Assembly (NCBI RefSeq): GCF_042408815.1
Contig: NZ_JBHOQR010000002.1
Coordinates: 186,001-250,000 of the forward strand
Length of the DNA: 64,000 nucleotides
Direction: 5' to 3'
Source of the DNA: Thermoflexus sp042408815
GTDB taxonomy: Bacteria > Chloroflexota > Anaerolineae > Thermoflexales > Thermoflexaceae
Under the pieces are notes generated by a model that saw only the letters and a list, made by a program, of their open reading frames with translations, searched no databases and had not been told where the DNA came from. This document shows, piece after piece, positions 51,152 through 59,876 of the stretch; positions within the stretch are counted from its first letter, which is position 1; every line of letters starts with the position of its first letter. The position numbers and the translations under genes were made by a program.

Positions 51152-51652
51152 TCAACGCTTCTCCCGGGCGATGAAGATCGCCCCGATCAGCGCCGCCAGG
51201 ATCATCACCGAAGCCAGCTCAAAGGGCAGCGCGAATTGATTCGGATCCACCAGGGAGCGGCCCAGAGCCTCAATGGTGTCGGCGGGGACCCCCTGGATCG
51301 TCTGCGGCCAGGGGAACCCGGCGATGACCGGAGCCAGGAGGACAAAAAAGAGCCCGGCGATCACAGCAGCCGCCAGGCTCTGATTATTCAGTGGGGGACC
51401 CGGGTTGCGGACCATCCCCCGTGTGAGCATCACGGCGAAAATGATGAGAATGGAGATGGCCCCAATGTAGATAAGAACCTGCACGCCGGCCAGGAATTCT
51501 GCTTCCAGCAGGATAAATAAGCCCGCTACCCCAACCAAGGAGAGAATCAGGTAGAGAACCGCATGGAAGAGATGACGGCTGAGAACGGTGAGCAACCCTG
51601 CCCCCAGGGTCAGGATGGCGAACAGGGCGAAAACGGCCTGAATCAGGGTCAT
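51152..51652 (-). CDS. nuoJ: NADH-quinone oxidoreductase subunit J
   Basis: Membrane subunit of 166 residues, five helices. HLFHAVLYLILSLVGVAGLF and the pi-bulge helix VQVLIYIGAISILIIFAVML are characteristic. Stands between nuoH and nuoK; nuoI, which normally lies between H and J, is absent. Confidence 0.93.
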   Translation of the reverse strand: MTLIQAVFALFAILTLGAGLLTVLSRHLFHAVLYLILSLVGVAGLFILLEAEFLAGVQVLIYIGAISILIIFAVMLTRGMVRNPGPPLNNQSLAAAVIAGLFFVLLAPVIAGFPWPQTIQGVPADTIEALGRSLVDPNQFALPFELASVMILAALIGAIFIAREKR

Positions 51653-51684
51653 TGTCCGCGCGCTCCTTCACGATATGGAATGGG

Positions 51685-52905
51685 TCATGAATGGGCCGCC
51701 GCTGCTTCCAGCGCCTCCCCTTCCTCCCCTTCGGAGGCCGGAACCATCGCTGCCATCCGCGCCCGATGCCCCAGATAGCCCGGAAGGGCCAGGGCGCCGA
51801 TCAGCATCGCCATGTTAAAGACGAACATCCCTGCTGCCCAGAGCCCGCTGCTCACCCCAGCCGCCCGCAGGCCTTTATCCACCAGAGCCACCCCGATTAG
51901 ATTAAGGATCATCAAGGGGGTCAGGAACTTCCAGTTCAGATTCAGCATCTGATCGATCCGAATGCGAGGAAGCGTCGCCCGCAGCCAGAAGAACAGGAAG
52001 ATCCCCAGGCTCATCTTGATCAGCATCCACAGATACGGCGGCAGCCAGGGCCCGCGCCACCCACCCAGGAAGAGAACAGCAAAAAGCGCGGAGACCACCA
52101 GCGCGTGGACGAACTCTCCCAGGAAGACCAGAGCGAACTTCATGCCGCTGTATTCGATATGGAAGCCCGCTACGATCTCCGATTCCGCTTCCAGCAGATC
52201 GAAGGGGGTTCGCCCCACCTCCGCCACCCCGGACACCAGGAAAACCAGGGCGGCCAGGGGGAGGACAAACAGATAAGGGACATCCTGGGCGAGCACAATG
52301 CCTACGGTGGACATGGTGCCGGCGACCATCACCACGATGACGACGCTGAGGACGGAGGGGATCTCGTAACTGATCAGCTGAGCCACTGCCCGGAAGGCCC
52401 CCAGCAGTGCGTATTTATTGTTGCTGCCCCATCCAGCCATGAGCACCCCTACCAGGGCTCCCGCCCCCACGGCCAGGGCATACAGGACACCAATATGGAG
52501 ATCCGCTCCAATCACCCCGGGCCCAAAGGGGATCACCACCAGCGGCGCCAGGGCACACGTGGCGATGATCAGTGGCGCCAGGTTATAGACCCAGCGATCT
52601 GCTCCCGCCGGCATAGTGTCTTCTTTCGTGAGCAGCTTGATCCCATCCGCTACCGGCTGCAGAACCCCATAGGGGCCCGCCACATTGGGGCCCAAACGGT
52701 CCTGAAAACGGGCAACAATCTTACGTTCCACGTAAGTTAAAATGGCGAACCCGATCAGGCCGAAGTTGGCCAGAAGAAAGGCTTTGATCAACCCCATCGT
52801 CAGGCTGATCGCCCAATCCGGGAGCCCCCAGCTTTGAAGCAGGCCGCGGAGCCAGGCCCCCAAATACGGAAGCAAGTTATAAATGAAATCGTAAAGCTGC
52901 CCCAT
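51685..52905 (-). CDS. nuoH: NADH-quinone oxidoreductase subunit H
   Basis: Quinone-site membrane subunit, 406 residues. YVERKIVARFQDRLGPNVAG, GPYGVLQPVADGIKLLTKED, and EVGRTPFDLLEAESEIVAGF followed by HIEYSG hold the quinone-channel charges. ATG 52905 is chosen for GAGG 7 bases upstream; a TTG two codons earlier is possible. The C-terminus is extended by about 45 residues (NMAMLIGALALPGYLG and a charged tail). Confidence 0.95.
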   Translation of the reverse strand: MGQLYDFIYNLLPYLGAWLRGLLQSWGLPDWAISLTMGLIKAFLLANFGLIGFAILTYVERKIVARFQDRLGPNVAGPYGVLQPVADGIKLLTKEDTMPAGADRWVYNLAPLIIATCALAPLVVIPFGPGVIGADLHIGVLYALAVGAGALVGVLMAGWGSNNKYALLGAFRAVAQLISYEIPSVLSVVIVVMVAGTMSTVGIVLAQDVPYLFVLPLAALVFLVSGVAEVGRTPFDLLEAESEIVAGFHIEYSGMKFALVFLGEFVHALVVSALFAVLFLGGWRGPWLPPYLWMLIKMSLGIFLFFWLRATLPRIRIDQMLNLNWKFLTPLMILNLIGVALVDKGLRAAGVSSGLWAAGMFVFNMAMLIGALALPGYLGHRARMAAMVPASEGEEGEALEAAAAHS

Positions 52906-53039
52906 ATTCAACCTCGCCCAAGGAAATGAACCGCTCGATCTCCCAGCATGCGCCTGAAAAATTCAACAGGACTCTGGAGAAAAGGGGGCTTGCCCTTTGG
53001 GGGATAAGCGCGCCGAAAACACGCCCACCCTCTCCTCAT

Positions 53040-53396
53040 TTACACCCATTCCAGCGCACCCTTGCGCCACGCGTAAAGCAGCCCTCCCAGAAGGAGAAGC
53101 AGGAACAGGGCCATCTCGATGACCGCATACAGGCCCAATCGATTATAGGCGACCGCCCAGGGGAAGAGGAAAACCGCCTCCACATCGAACAACACAAAGA
53201 TAAGGGCGAAAATATAGTATTGGGCGCGGAACTGAACCCAGGTATCCCCTACGGTCTGAACGCCACACTCGTAGGCTTCCAGCTTGAGGGGATTGGGTTT
53301 CTTCGGGCGCAGCAACCACCAGAGGAGCAACGTCACCCCCAGCAGGGCGAAGGACATCAGAAGATACAGGCCGACCACGGCATACCCATGAAGCAC
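53040..53396 (-). CDS. nuoA: NADH-quinone oxidoreductase subunit A
   Basis: Membrane subunit of 118 residues with three helices. The loop LKLEAYECGVQTVGDTW carries the conserved E-x-Y-E-C-G, and FALIFVLFDVEAVFLFPWAV carries Asp/Glu of the E-channel. GTG start at 53396 with AAGGAGG upstream. Followed directly by nuoH after 134 bp, a gap containing a weak AAAGGG/CCCTTT hairpin; nuoB, C, D, E, F, G and I are missing from this cluster. Confidence 0.94.
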   Translation of the reverse strand: MLHGYAVVGLYLLMSFALLGVTLLLWWLLRPKKPNPLKLEAYECGVQTVGDTWVQFRAQYYIFALIFVLFDVEAVFLFPWAVAYNRLGLYAVIEMALFLLLLLGGLLYAWRKGALEWV

Positions 53397-53436
53397 GGCC
53401 CGCCTCCTTTGTGGCAGGTGTCACAAACACGAAATG

Positions 53437-53465
53437 ATTATATCATGCGCTGCAGGGAAGATCAA
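53437..53465 (-). promoter_or_regulatory. Promoter of the nuo membrane-arm operon
   Basis: Minus strand TTGATC (53465-53460), 17-base spacer, TATAAT (53442-53437), about 40 bases before the nuoA start. Lies head to head with the gene at 53515. Confidence 0.65.
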
Positions 53466-53514
53466 GGCCGCCGGATAGGTCGCAGGGGACGATCTCGCCT
53501 TCCCGAGATGAACG

Positions 53515-54690
53515 ATGAAGATCTGGATAGTGGATCCCCGGCTGACGGCCGAACGCCGGTTGTGGATCGAAGGTTGGGCTCGCCACAGCCGCCATCAGAT
53601 CCTCGCGTTCACGCTTCCCCCTTCGCTTCGAACGCCTTCTGGGGGCACTTCCTGCCTCGCCCGGGAGCGGGCGAGGCAGCTGGCCCGGCGGATCCGACGA
53701 TACCTGACCGGCTCCGCCGTTCGGGACCCTTCCCGTCATCCCGCCGGCTTGCCCGATCTAGTCCTTCTGACCGATGGCCTGGACGGGGAGGCCTTTGTTG
53801 AAGAGATCGGCGATCTGCTGGCTGGGATCCCTCTCTGGATCTACTGGCACACCAGCAGGATGGCCGACCCGGAAGCTGCCACGCCGGAGGAAATCGCTGT
53901 CGAGCTTCGCACGGTCCGGGTTGCCGAGCGCTGTTTATTTCACGGAAAGAGGCAGCGCGAGCACTTCCTCCGCGTCCTCTCCCGGTATGAGCCGGCACTC
54001 GCCCTTCAGGTGGAAAAACGCGCAGCTGTGGTGCCTCCCGGTTTCGATCCCTTCCCTTCACGGTCTGAAGCCCTGTCTTTCCACAAACCACTGGTGCTCT
54101 GGCTCCTGCGAGGCGAGCCGATAGAGATCCCCATGTTGATCGCTGCCCTTGATCGCCCGGCTCTTCAGCCCCTGAACTTCCAGGTGCTGCTCCTGAGCGA
54201 GCGCCCGGAGATGGAAACGCCCCGGGTCCAGGGGCTTCCTCCTCAGCTCCGCGCTCGCATCCTGGGGATCCTGAGCCCGGAATCCTCCGAGGCACAACGC
54301 TGGGCATCGGCGGCTCAGGCCATTGTGGATGGAAGCATCCGTCCCCATTCCCCCATACATCTGATGCGCCTCACGTCGGAGGGCCCATGGCCGCTGGTCC
54401 CGGCGAGCTCCGGGCTCCTGGACACACTCCCAGAGGCGTTCTGGCCCCGATGCGCCTATCACCAATCGGAAGATCTTGCCGAACGACTGCGGATCCTCCT
54501 GATAGATCCCCCGCTGGGGTCCCGGGAGATCCGTCAGGCCCTTGCGGCGTGGATGTGGCCCGCGCTGGCCCCTCGCTATGATGCTCTGTGCGAGATCGCT
54601 CTGAGGGATTTCCCTGAACGCGAAGGGGACGTGAAGGAGAGCGCGCATCGTGAGGCGGGCGGATGTCCCTATTCATCCCGGGCGACCTGA
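53515..54690 (+). CDS. QTMAN/DUF3524-like glycosyltransferase-fold protein, divergent
   Basis: 391 residues. The start KIWIVDPRLTAERRLWIEGW and ARHSRHQILAFTLPP, then DLVLLTDGLDGEAFV and GIPLWIYWHTSRM, follow the plan of the N-terminal DUF3524 domain of tRNA-queuosine mannosyltransferase (usual 'EPFxGGSHxxWxxG', 'HENQ'). Key positions differ: no Gly-Gly-Ser-His, and HTSR in place of HENQ. The C-terminal half looks like a weak GT4 Rossmann fold. It may be a paralogue with a changed substrate. The last 22 bp overlap the HD hydrolase gene tail to tail. Confidence 0.55.
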   Translation: MKIWIVDPRLTAERRLWIEGWARHSRHQILAFTLPPSLRTPSGGTSCLARERARQLARRIRRYLTGSAVRDPSRHPAGLPDLVLLTDGLDGEAFVEEIGDLLAGIPLWIYWHTSRMADPEAATPEEIAVELRTVRVAERCLFHGKRQREHFLRVLSRYEPALALQVEKRAAVVPPGFDPFPSRSEALSFHKPLVLWLLRGEPIEIPMLIAALDRPALQPLNFQVLLLSERPEMETPRVQGLPPQLRARILGILSPESSEAQRWASAAQAIVDGSIRPHSPIHLMRLTSEGPWPLVPASSGLLDTLPEAFWPRCAYHQSEDLAERLRILLIDPPLGSREIRQALAAWMWPALAPRYDALCEIALRDFPEREGDVKESAHREAGGCPYSSRAT

Positions 54691-55589
54691 AAGCGTCCGT
54701 TCTCGAACACGACCTTCTGGATGATCCGCTGATCCGCCAGCGGGGTCTCCGGTCGGGCCGATACCACAATACGCACCTGGTCCTTTAAGGGAGTGACCAC
54801 GACTTTGCGGGCCAGGATCTCCTGGACCTGGAAGATCCCGGCGGAGTTGCTGAGGTAAACGGCGATCTCAATGGGCACATCTTTCCCATCCCGGATCTCC
54901 ACCTCGTCCACCGCCAGGGCGGATACGGAGTGGATGTCGACCTTGCCCAGGTCGAAGGCCGCCCGCCCCCGCCCCTTGGTCATATCGGTCCCATCGGCGA
55001 TGGCCACCACCGCCGCCTCCACGGTCAGCGGGGGTGGGGAACCATCATGGCTGGCGATGCAGGACAGGATGAAGCCCAAGATCAGCTGCTCTTGCTCAGG
55101 ATCCGGGTAGATCTCCCCCAGCCAGCGCGGCAGCAGCTGGGCGGCCAGCACCACGCTGTATTCGATATGCCCGACCCGGTGAACCATGTTCCCGATGTCA
55201 TGCAGGAGCTCCGCGGCCAGAACCACCAAGAAGGCATCGTCCAGATCCCCAGCCCCCGAAGTCACCACATCGAAGGCGACCCCATGCCGGGCCAACAACT
55301 GCATCATCTGCATCGCGGCCGCAGTGGCGATGCGAGCATGGACCGGGCCGTGGTCGTTGTAGTTCAACTTGTAGACCGCCATATAGTTAGCCAGATCCCA
55401 GCAGGCGGAGACCTTCGGATCATGGGTGAGAGAATCATACATCCGCGCGGTCTTGGGATAGCGATCCACAATCTCCCGGATGACAGCGTCCGCCCGGCTG
55501 GCGAGCTGTTGGTAATCCGGGGCGATCTCAATCACCACGCCATGGTCCCGATAAGCGATGTGGCGACGCGGCACACGAACCTTGCTCAT
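54669..55589 (-). CDS. HD-domain phosphohydrolase
   Basis: 306 residues. Metal-binding HD set: YNDHGPVHAR (first His), AELLHDIGNMVHR (the HD pair), IASHDG, and AIADGTDMTKGR (last Asp). The C-terminal third is a beta-rich domain with EIAVYLSNSAGIFQVQEIL. Substrate is unknown; proteins of this type hydrolyse nucleotides or act on RNA. ATG 55589 is clear, and a 130-bp gap separates it from mutS. Confidence 0.88.
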   Translation of the reverse strand: MSKVRVPRRHIAYRDHGVVIEIAPDYQQLASRADAVIREIVDRYPKTARMYDSLTHDPKVSACWDLANYMAVYKLNYNDHGPVHARIATAAAMQMMQLLARHGVAFDVVTSGAGDLDDAFLVVLAAELLHDIGNMVHRVGHIEYSVVLAAQLLPRWLGEIYPDPEQEQLILGFILSCIASHDGSPPPLTVEAAVVAIADGTDMTKGRGRAAFDLGKVDIHSVSALAVDEVEIRDGKDVPIEIAVYLSNSAGIFQVQEILARKVVVTPLKDQVRIVVSARPETPLADQRIIQKVVFENGRFQVARDE

Positions 55590-55721
55590 GGAAGCCTCCA
55601 GCCTATTCGGTTCAGTACTAATCGAGCTCGTCTCCTCTCCCCCTCACCGCTCAAAGCGCGCTGCGAGAAGAGCGAAGAGGCCCGATCCTTGAACACAGAG
55701 GAGGAACCGATCCCCCAGCTT

Positions 55722-58331
55722 CTAACCCGATGGGGGGGAAGCCTGATTAAGCAATCCTTTCAACTCATACAGCTTGTGAAGGGCCTCCAGCGGGGAGAGG
55801 CTTTCGGGATCCAGATGGCGCAGGGCATGGATCACCGGATGCTCAGCGAAGAGGGGCAGGGGCGCGGCCGGCGGAGGGGCTTGGGGCCGCACGGCCGGCT
55901 CGCCGCGCTCCAGACGGCGGAGCAGCTCCCGGGCCCGCCGAATGACCGGCCGGGGCAATCCGGCCAGCTCCGCCACATGGATCCCGTAGCTTCGATCCGC
56001 ACCGCCCGGCCGGATCTGATACAGAAAAACGATGTGTCCTTCTACCTCCGCCACGGCCATATGGGCGTTGCGGACCCTCGGTAGATACGCCGCCAGGGCG
56101 GTCAGCTCGTGGTAGTGGGTGGCGAAAAGCACCTTCGGCCGCCGCTTCGGATGGTTGTGCAGATATTCCACGACCGCCCAGGCGATCGCCAGGCCATCAT
56201 ACGTGCTGGTTCCCCGCCCGATCTCATCCAGGATCACCAGGCTTTCCGCCGTGGCCTGATGCAGAATGTAGGCTGTTTCACTCATCTCCACCATAAACGT
56301 GGAGCGGCCGGCCGCCAGCTCATCGTGAGCCCCGATCCGGGTGAAGATCCGATCCACCGGTCGCAGCCGGGCCCGATCGGCAGGGACAAAGGAGCCGATC
56401 TGAGCCATTAACACGATGAGGGCGACCTGGCGCAGCAGGGTGCTCTTCCCCGCCATGTTCGGCCCGGTCAGGATGAGGATCCGCCCCTCCTCATCCAGCC
56501 GGACATCATTCGCAACGAAGCGGCCGGCCAAGGCCCGTTCGACCACCGGATGCCGTCCCCCTTGGATCTCCAGGACGTCTTCCTCCACCAACTCCGGGCG
56601 CACATAGCGGTGGCGAACCGCAGCCTCCGCCAGCGCGATGATCCCGTCCAGGTGCGCGATGGCCCCGGCCATCTCCCGCAGCTGGGGCGCCGCCTCCCCG
56701 ACCCGACGACAAAGCTCCCGGAACAGTTCCGCCTCCAGCTCCGCCTGACGAGCTTCCGCGTTTAGGACCAGCGTTTCATATTCTTTCAACTCCGGGGTGA
56801 TGAATCGCTCGGCGTTCACCAGGGTCTGCTTGCGGATGTAATCCGGGGGCACCTGTCGGGCCGCCGCCTTCGAGATCTCGATGTAATATCCGAAGACTTT
56901 GTTGTAACCCACCTTCAGGGTACGAATGCCGGTCCGCTCCCGCTCCCGCTGCTCCAGATCCGCAAGCCAGGCCTGCGCCTCCTTCGCCATCGCCCGCCAG
57001 TGATCCAGCTCCTCCGAGAAACCAGGCCGGATCACCCCCCCTTCCTGCAGCGTGGCCGGAGGGTCCTCCACCAGCGCCCGGGTGAGCCAATCCAGCAGCT
57101 CGGGGATGGGATCGAGGCGAGCCATGAGCGGCCGAAGGGCTTCTGCCCGCGGTCCCTCCATCCGATGGAGCAGCATCCGGATCTCCGGCATCATCCCCAA
57201 TGCCCGGCGCAACGCAGCCAGATCCCGGGGGGAGGCCAGGCCGCTGCGGGCCCGACCAGCCAGCCGCTCCAGGTCAGGGAACCCCCGCAGTCGCTCCGCG
57301 ATCCGCTCCCGGGCGATGGGATCCTCTACAAACGCTTCCACCTGATCGAGCCGGGCCTCTATGGCCGCTCGATCTCGCAGCGGCTGGGAGATCCACGACC
57401 GCAGCAGCCGGCCACCCATGGGAGTGCGGGTGAAATCCAGCACAGCAAGCAACGATCCTTTGCGGGAATCTCCGGTCGTGCTCTCGATCAGCTCGAGATT
57501 GCGCCGGGTGGCCGGATCCAGGACCATATATCCGGCCGTGGTGTAGGATTCCAGGGAGGTCAGGATCGAGAGAGCTTCCGGGCGGGTTTCCCGCAGGTAG
57601 TGGAGGATCGCCCCAGCAGCCCGCAGGGCCAGCGGTCGATCTTCCAGCCCGAAGGCGTGCAGGGAAACCACTTGAAAATGCTCCTGCAGGGCAGTTCGAG
57701 CCGCCCCGAGCTCAAAGCGATAGGCGGGAAAGGGTGTGAAATGAATCGAGAGACGATCCGCGGGTAGGGCCAGCGGCGGCGCGGCTGGCTCGCCGGGAGC
57801 GGCCGGATAAAGACATTCCCGGGGATCCAGCCGCAGCAGCTCCGCCTCCGCCTCGCGTCGAGCCTCCGGGCCGCTCCACTGGGTTGCGGCGAAACGCCCG
57901 GTGCTGGCCTCGCAATACGCGAGCCCAATCCCCTCTTCGGTTTCGATCCACGCTGCCAGATAGTTCGGCCTCCGTTCATCCAGCAAGGCAGGCTCCAGAG
58001 CGGTCCCAGGGGTCACCACCCGGACCACCCGGCGGGGCATCAACCCGTTCACCGGATCGCCGACCTGTTCCGCAATGGCCACCCGATAGCCTCCCTCCAC
58101 CAGGCGGGCTAAGTAAGGCTCCAGGGCGTGATAGGGGATGCCCGCCATCGGGACCCGCTGTCCCTTCCCCACCGGCCGGGAGGTCAGCATGAGATCGAGC
58201 TCCCGGGCTACGATTTCCGCATCTTCATCAAAAGCCTCATAGAAATCGCCCAGCCGGAAGAACAGGATCGCATCCGGATATTGTCGTTTGAGCTCCAGAT
58301 ACTGGCGGCGGATAGGCGTGAGGTCCTCCAT
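55722..58331 (-). CDS. mutS: DNA mismatch repair protein MutS
   Basis: Recognises mismatches in DNA. 869 residues. The mismatch-wedge motif GDFYEAF (Phe-x-Glu) is near residue 29-35, the ATPase has Walker A TGPNMAGKSTLLRQ, Walker B region SLVILDEIGRGTSTYDGLAI and the signature FATHYHELTALA. Full-length MutS1 with connector, lever and clamp. ATG 58331 follows GGAGG by 8 bases. MutL lies 1.5 kb away on the other strand. Confidence 0.97.
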   Translation of the reverse strand: MEDLTPIRRQYLELKRQYPDAILFFRLGDFYEAFDEDAEIVARELDLMLTSRPVGKGQRVPMAGIPYHALEPYLARLVEGGYRVAIAEQVGDPVNGLMPRRVVRVVTPGTALEPALLDERRPNYLAAWIETEEGIGLAYCEASTGRFAATQWSGPEARREAEAELLRLDPRECLYPAAPGEPAAPPLALPADRLSIHFTPFPAYRFELGAARTALQEHFQVVSLHAFGLEDRPLALRAAGAILHYLRETRPEALSILTSLESYTTAGYMVLDPATRRNLELIESTTGDSRKGSLLAVLDFTRTPMGGRLLRSWISQPLRDRAAIEARLDQVEAFVEDPIARERIAERLRGFPDLERLAGRARSGLASPRDLAALRRALGMMPEIRMLLHRMEGPRAEALRPLMARLDPIPELLDWLTRALVEDPPATLQEGGVIRPGFSEELDHWRAMAKEAQAWLADLEQRERERTGIRTLKVGYNKVFGYYIEISKAAARQVPPDYIRKQTLVNAERFITPELKEYETLVLNAEARQAELEAELFRELCRRVGEAAPQLREMAGAIAHLDGIIALAEAAVRHRYVRPELVEEDVLEIQGGRHPVVERALAGRFVANDVRLDEEGRILILTGPNMAGKSTLLRQVALIVLMAQIGSFVPADRARLRPVDRIFTRIGAHDELAAGRSTFMVEMSETAYILHQATAESLVILDEIGRGTSTYDGLAIAWAVVEYLHNHPKRRPKVLFATHYHELTALAAYLPRVRNAHMAVAEVEGHIVFLYQIRPGGADRSYGIHVAELAGLPRPVIRRARELLRRLERGEPAVRPQAPPPAAPLPLFAEHPVIHALRHLDPESLSPLEALHKLYELKGLLNQASPPSG

Positions 58332-58714
58332 TCCGCAATCCTCCACCGTTTTCCGCAGGACTTATATCCGTGATCCTGGATCCATCCGGACCCGCGTCGT
58401 CATGGGTCAAGGCCGGAAAGGGAGAAGCCTTACGGTTCGATAGCCCGGGCAGGGCGTCTATGGCATCCACCCCTTCTCAGAGCCCTTCAAAGGGAATCCA
58501 CCGCGCAACGCTTATCAGTATACACTTAGAGTGGGTCTGGACATTCAACCGGACTTCAGACATCCCGACATCAGAAAGCGTCCCACCGCTCCCCAGCAGG
58601 TAGAAGAGCCCCAAGGAGAAACTCACCGACGAAACGGGCAACCGGACACCGAAGACCTAGAAGCGGAACGCCGAACAGGAGACGCTGATCCGCCTCGAGA
58701 GAGGGGCCGTTCAA

Positions 58715-59800
58715 ATGGCAACCCAACAGCCAGGGGAAGGCAGGGGACACCCGCCTCGCGTGCTGGTCATCGAGGATAATCCCAACGAGGCGAAGGCGCT
58801 TCACGACCTGTTAGTCTGGAATGGCTTCGAGGTGGTAGTTGCTGCAACAGCCCGCCACGGATGGAGCCGGCTTCGCTCCTGGCGCCCTGATGTGGTGATC
58901 CTCGACCTCGGCTTGCCAGATGCCGATGGGCTGATGGTATGCCGGGCGATGAAGGCGGATGCGCAGCTCCGTGACATCCCGGTGCTGATCCTCACCGGGC
59001 GGACGGCCATCGGAGAACTGTTGGAGGGACTCCGGATCGGTGCGGAGGATTACGTGACCAAGCCCTACGATCCCCGCGAGCTCCTAGCCCGGCTCCACAC
59101 GCGGCTGCGCCTGGGCCGGCGCATCGCCTCGCTCAAGACCTACCCCCTCCGCTGGTGGAACCTGTTGCGATCCTTCATCCCTTCCCCGATCATGCAGGCT
59201 CTGCAAAAGGCCCCTCACGAGATCATCGGTCCGGCCCGAATACAACCCCTCAGTATCCTGGCCGTGTCATGGAGCGGGCTCCGGGAGCGAATTCAGGAAG
59301 CGACCCGTCGAGAGGGGCTTCCTGCAGGGACCCTTCATCAGGCGCTGAATCGACATCTCAGCCTCTTCTATGAGAGCGTTCAGGCGGAAGGTGGAACGCC
59401 TGCTCCAATGGGGGATGGGGGAACCATGGCCTGGTTCAACGCGCCGATCCCTTGCCCGGATCACCCGGTTCGGGCCCTGCGGGCGGCCCTGGTCCTTCGG
59501 GAGCGGATCCGTCGACTGCATCGGGAGCTTCCCCCGCCGCTGCAGCTGATCCCCCGTTTCGCGCTTCACCGGGGGCTTGCACTGATTGGACTGCTGGGGG
59601 GATCGACCTATCGGCATTACACGCCGATCGGCGAGGTCGTGGAAACTGCCCGGCGGCTGGCCGCCCTGGCCCCGGAAGGTGAAATCCTGCTCACCCCGTC
59701 CTTCCATGAGGCAATTCAGGGACTCCTGCCGGTGCGGCCATGGACGGAGGCCCCAGCGTTCGTCCGAATGCCCCTCTACCTGGTGGTCATGCGCCGATAG
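58715..59800 (+). CDS. Response regulator with degenerate adenylate cyclase-like domain
   Basis: 361 residues. Residues 14-135 are a REC domain with acid pair Glu20-Asp21, phospho-acceptor Asp64 in VILDLGLPDADG, and Lys in YVTKPYDP. Residues about 180-355 follow the class III nucleotide cyclase fold (MGDGGTMAWFNAP; RFALHRGLALIGLLGG; HYTPIGEVVETARRLAAL). The first metal-binding Asp, normally in 'FADI', is replaced (ILAVSWSGLRER), so catalysis is unlikely and a binding or switch role more probable. No sensor kinase adjoins; it lies between mutS and mutL. Upstream 58347-58714 holds no gene or convincing promoter that I can see. Confidence 0.82.
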   Translation: MATQQPGEGRGHPPRVLVIEDNPNEAKALHDLLVWNGFEVVVAATARHGWSRLRSWRPDVVILDLGLPDADGLMVCRAMKADAQLRDIPVLILTGRTAIGELLEGLRIGAEDYVTKPYDPRELLARLHTRLRLGRRIASLKTYPLRWWNLLRSFIPSPIMQALQKAPHEIIGPARIQPLSILAVSWSGLRERIQEATRREGLPAGTLHQALNRHLSLFYESVQAEGGTPAPMGDGGTMAWFNAPIPCPDHPVRALRAALVLRERIRRLHRELPPPLQLIPRFALHRGLALIGLLGGSTYRHYTPIGEVVETARRLAALAPEGEILLTPSFHEAIQGLLPVRPWTEAPAFVRMPLYLVVMRR

Positions 59801-59876
59801 GGGTAAGAATAGTTGGGATAGGCGGTGAAATCGCCTATCTCGTCGTCCTCAAACCCTTAACGATCCGCGAGGTGCA

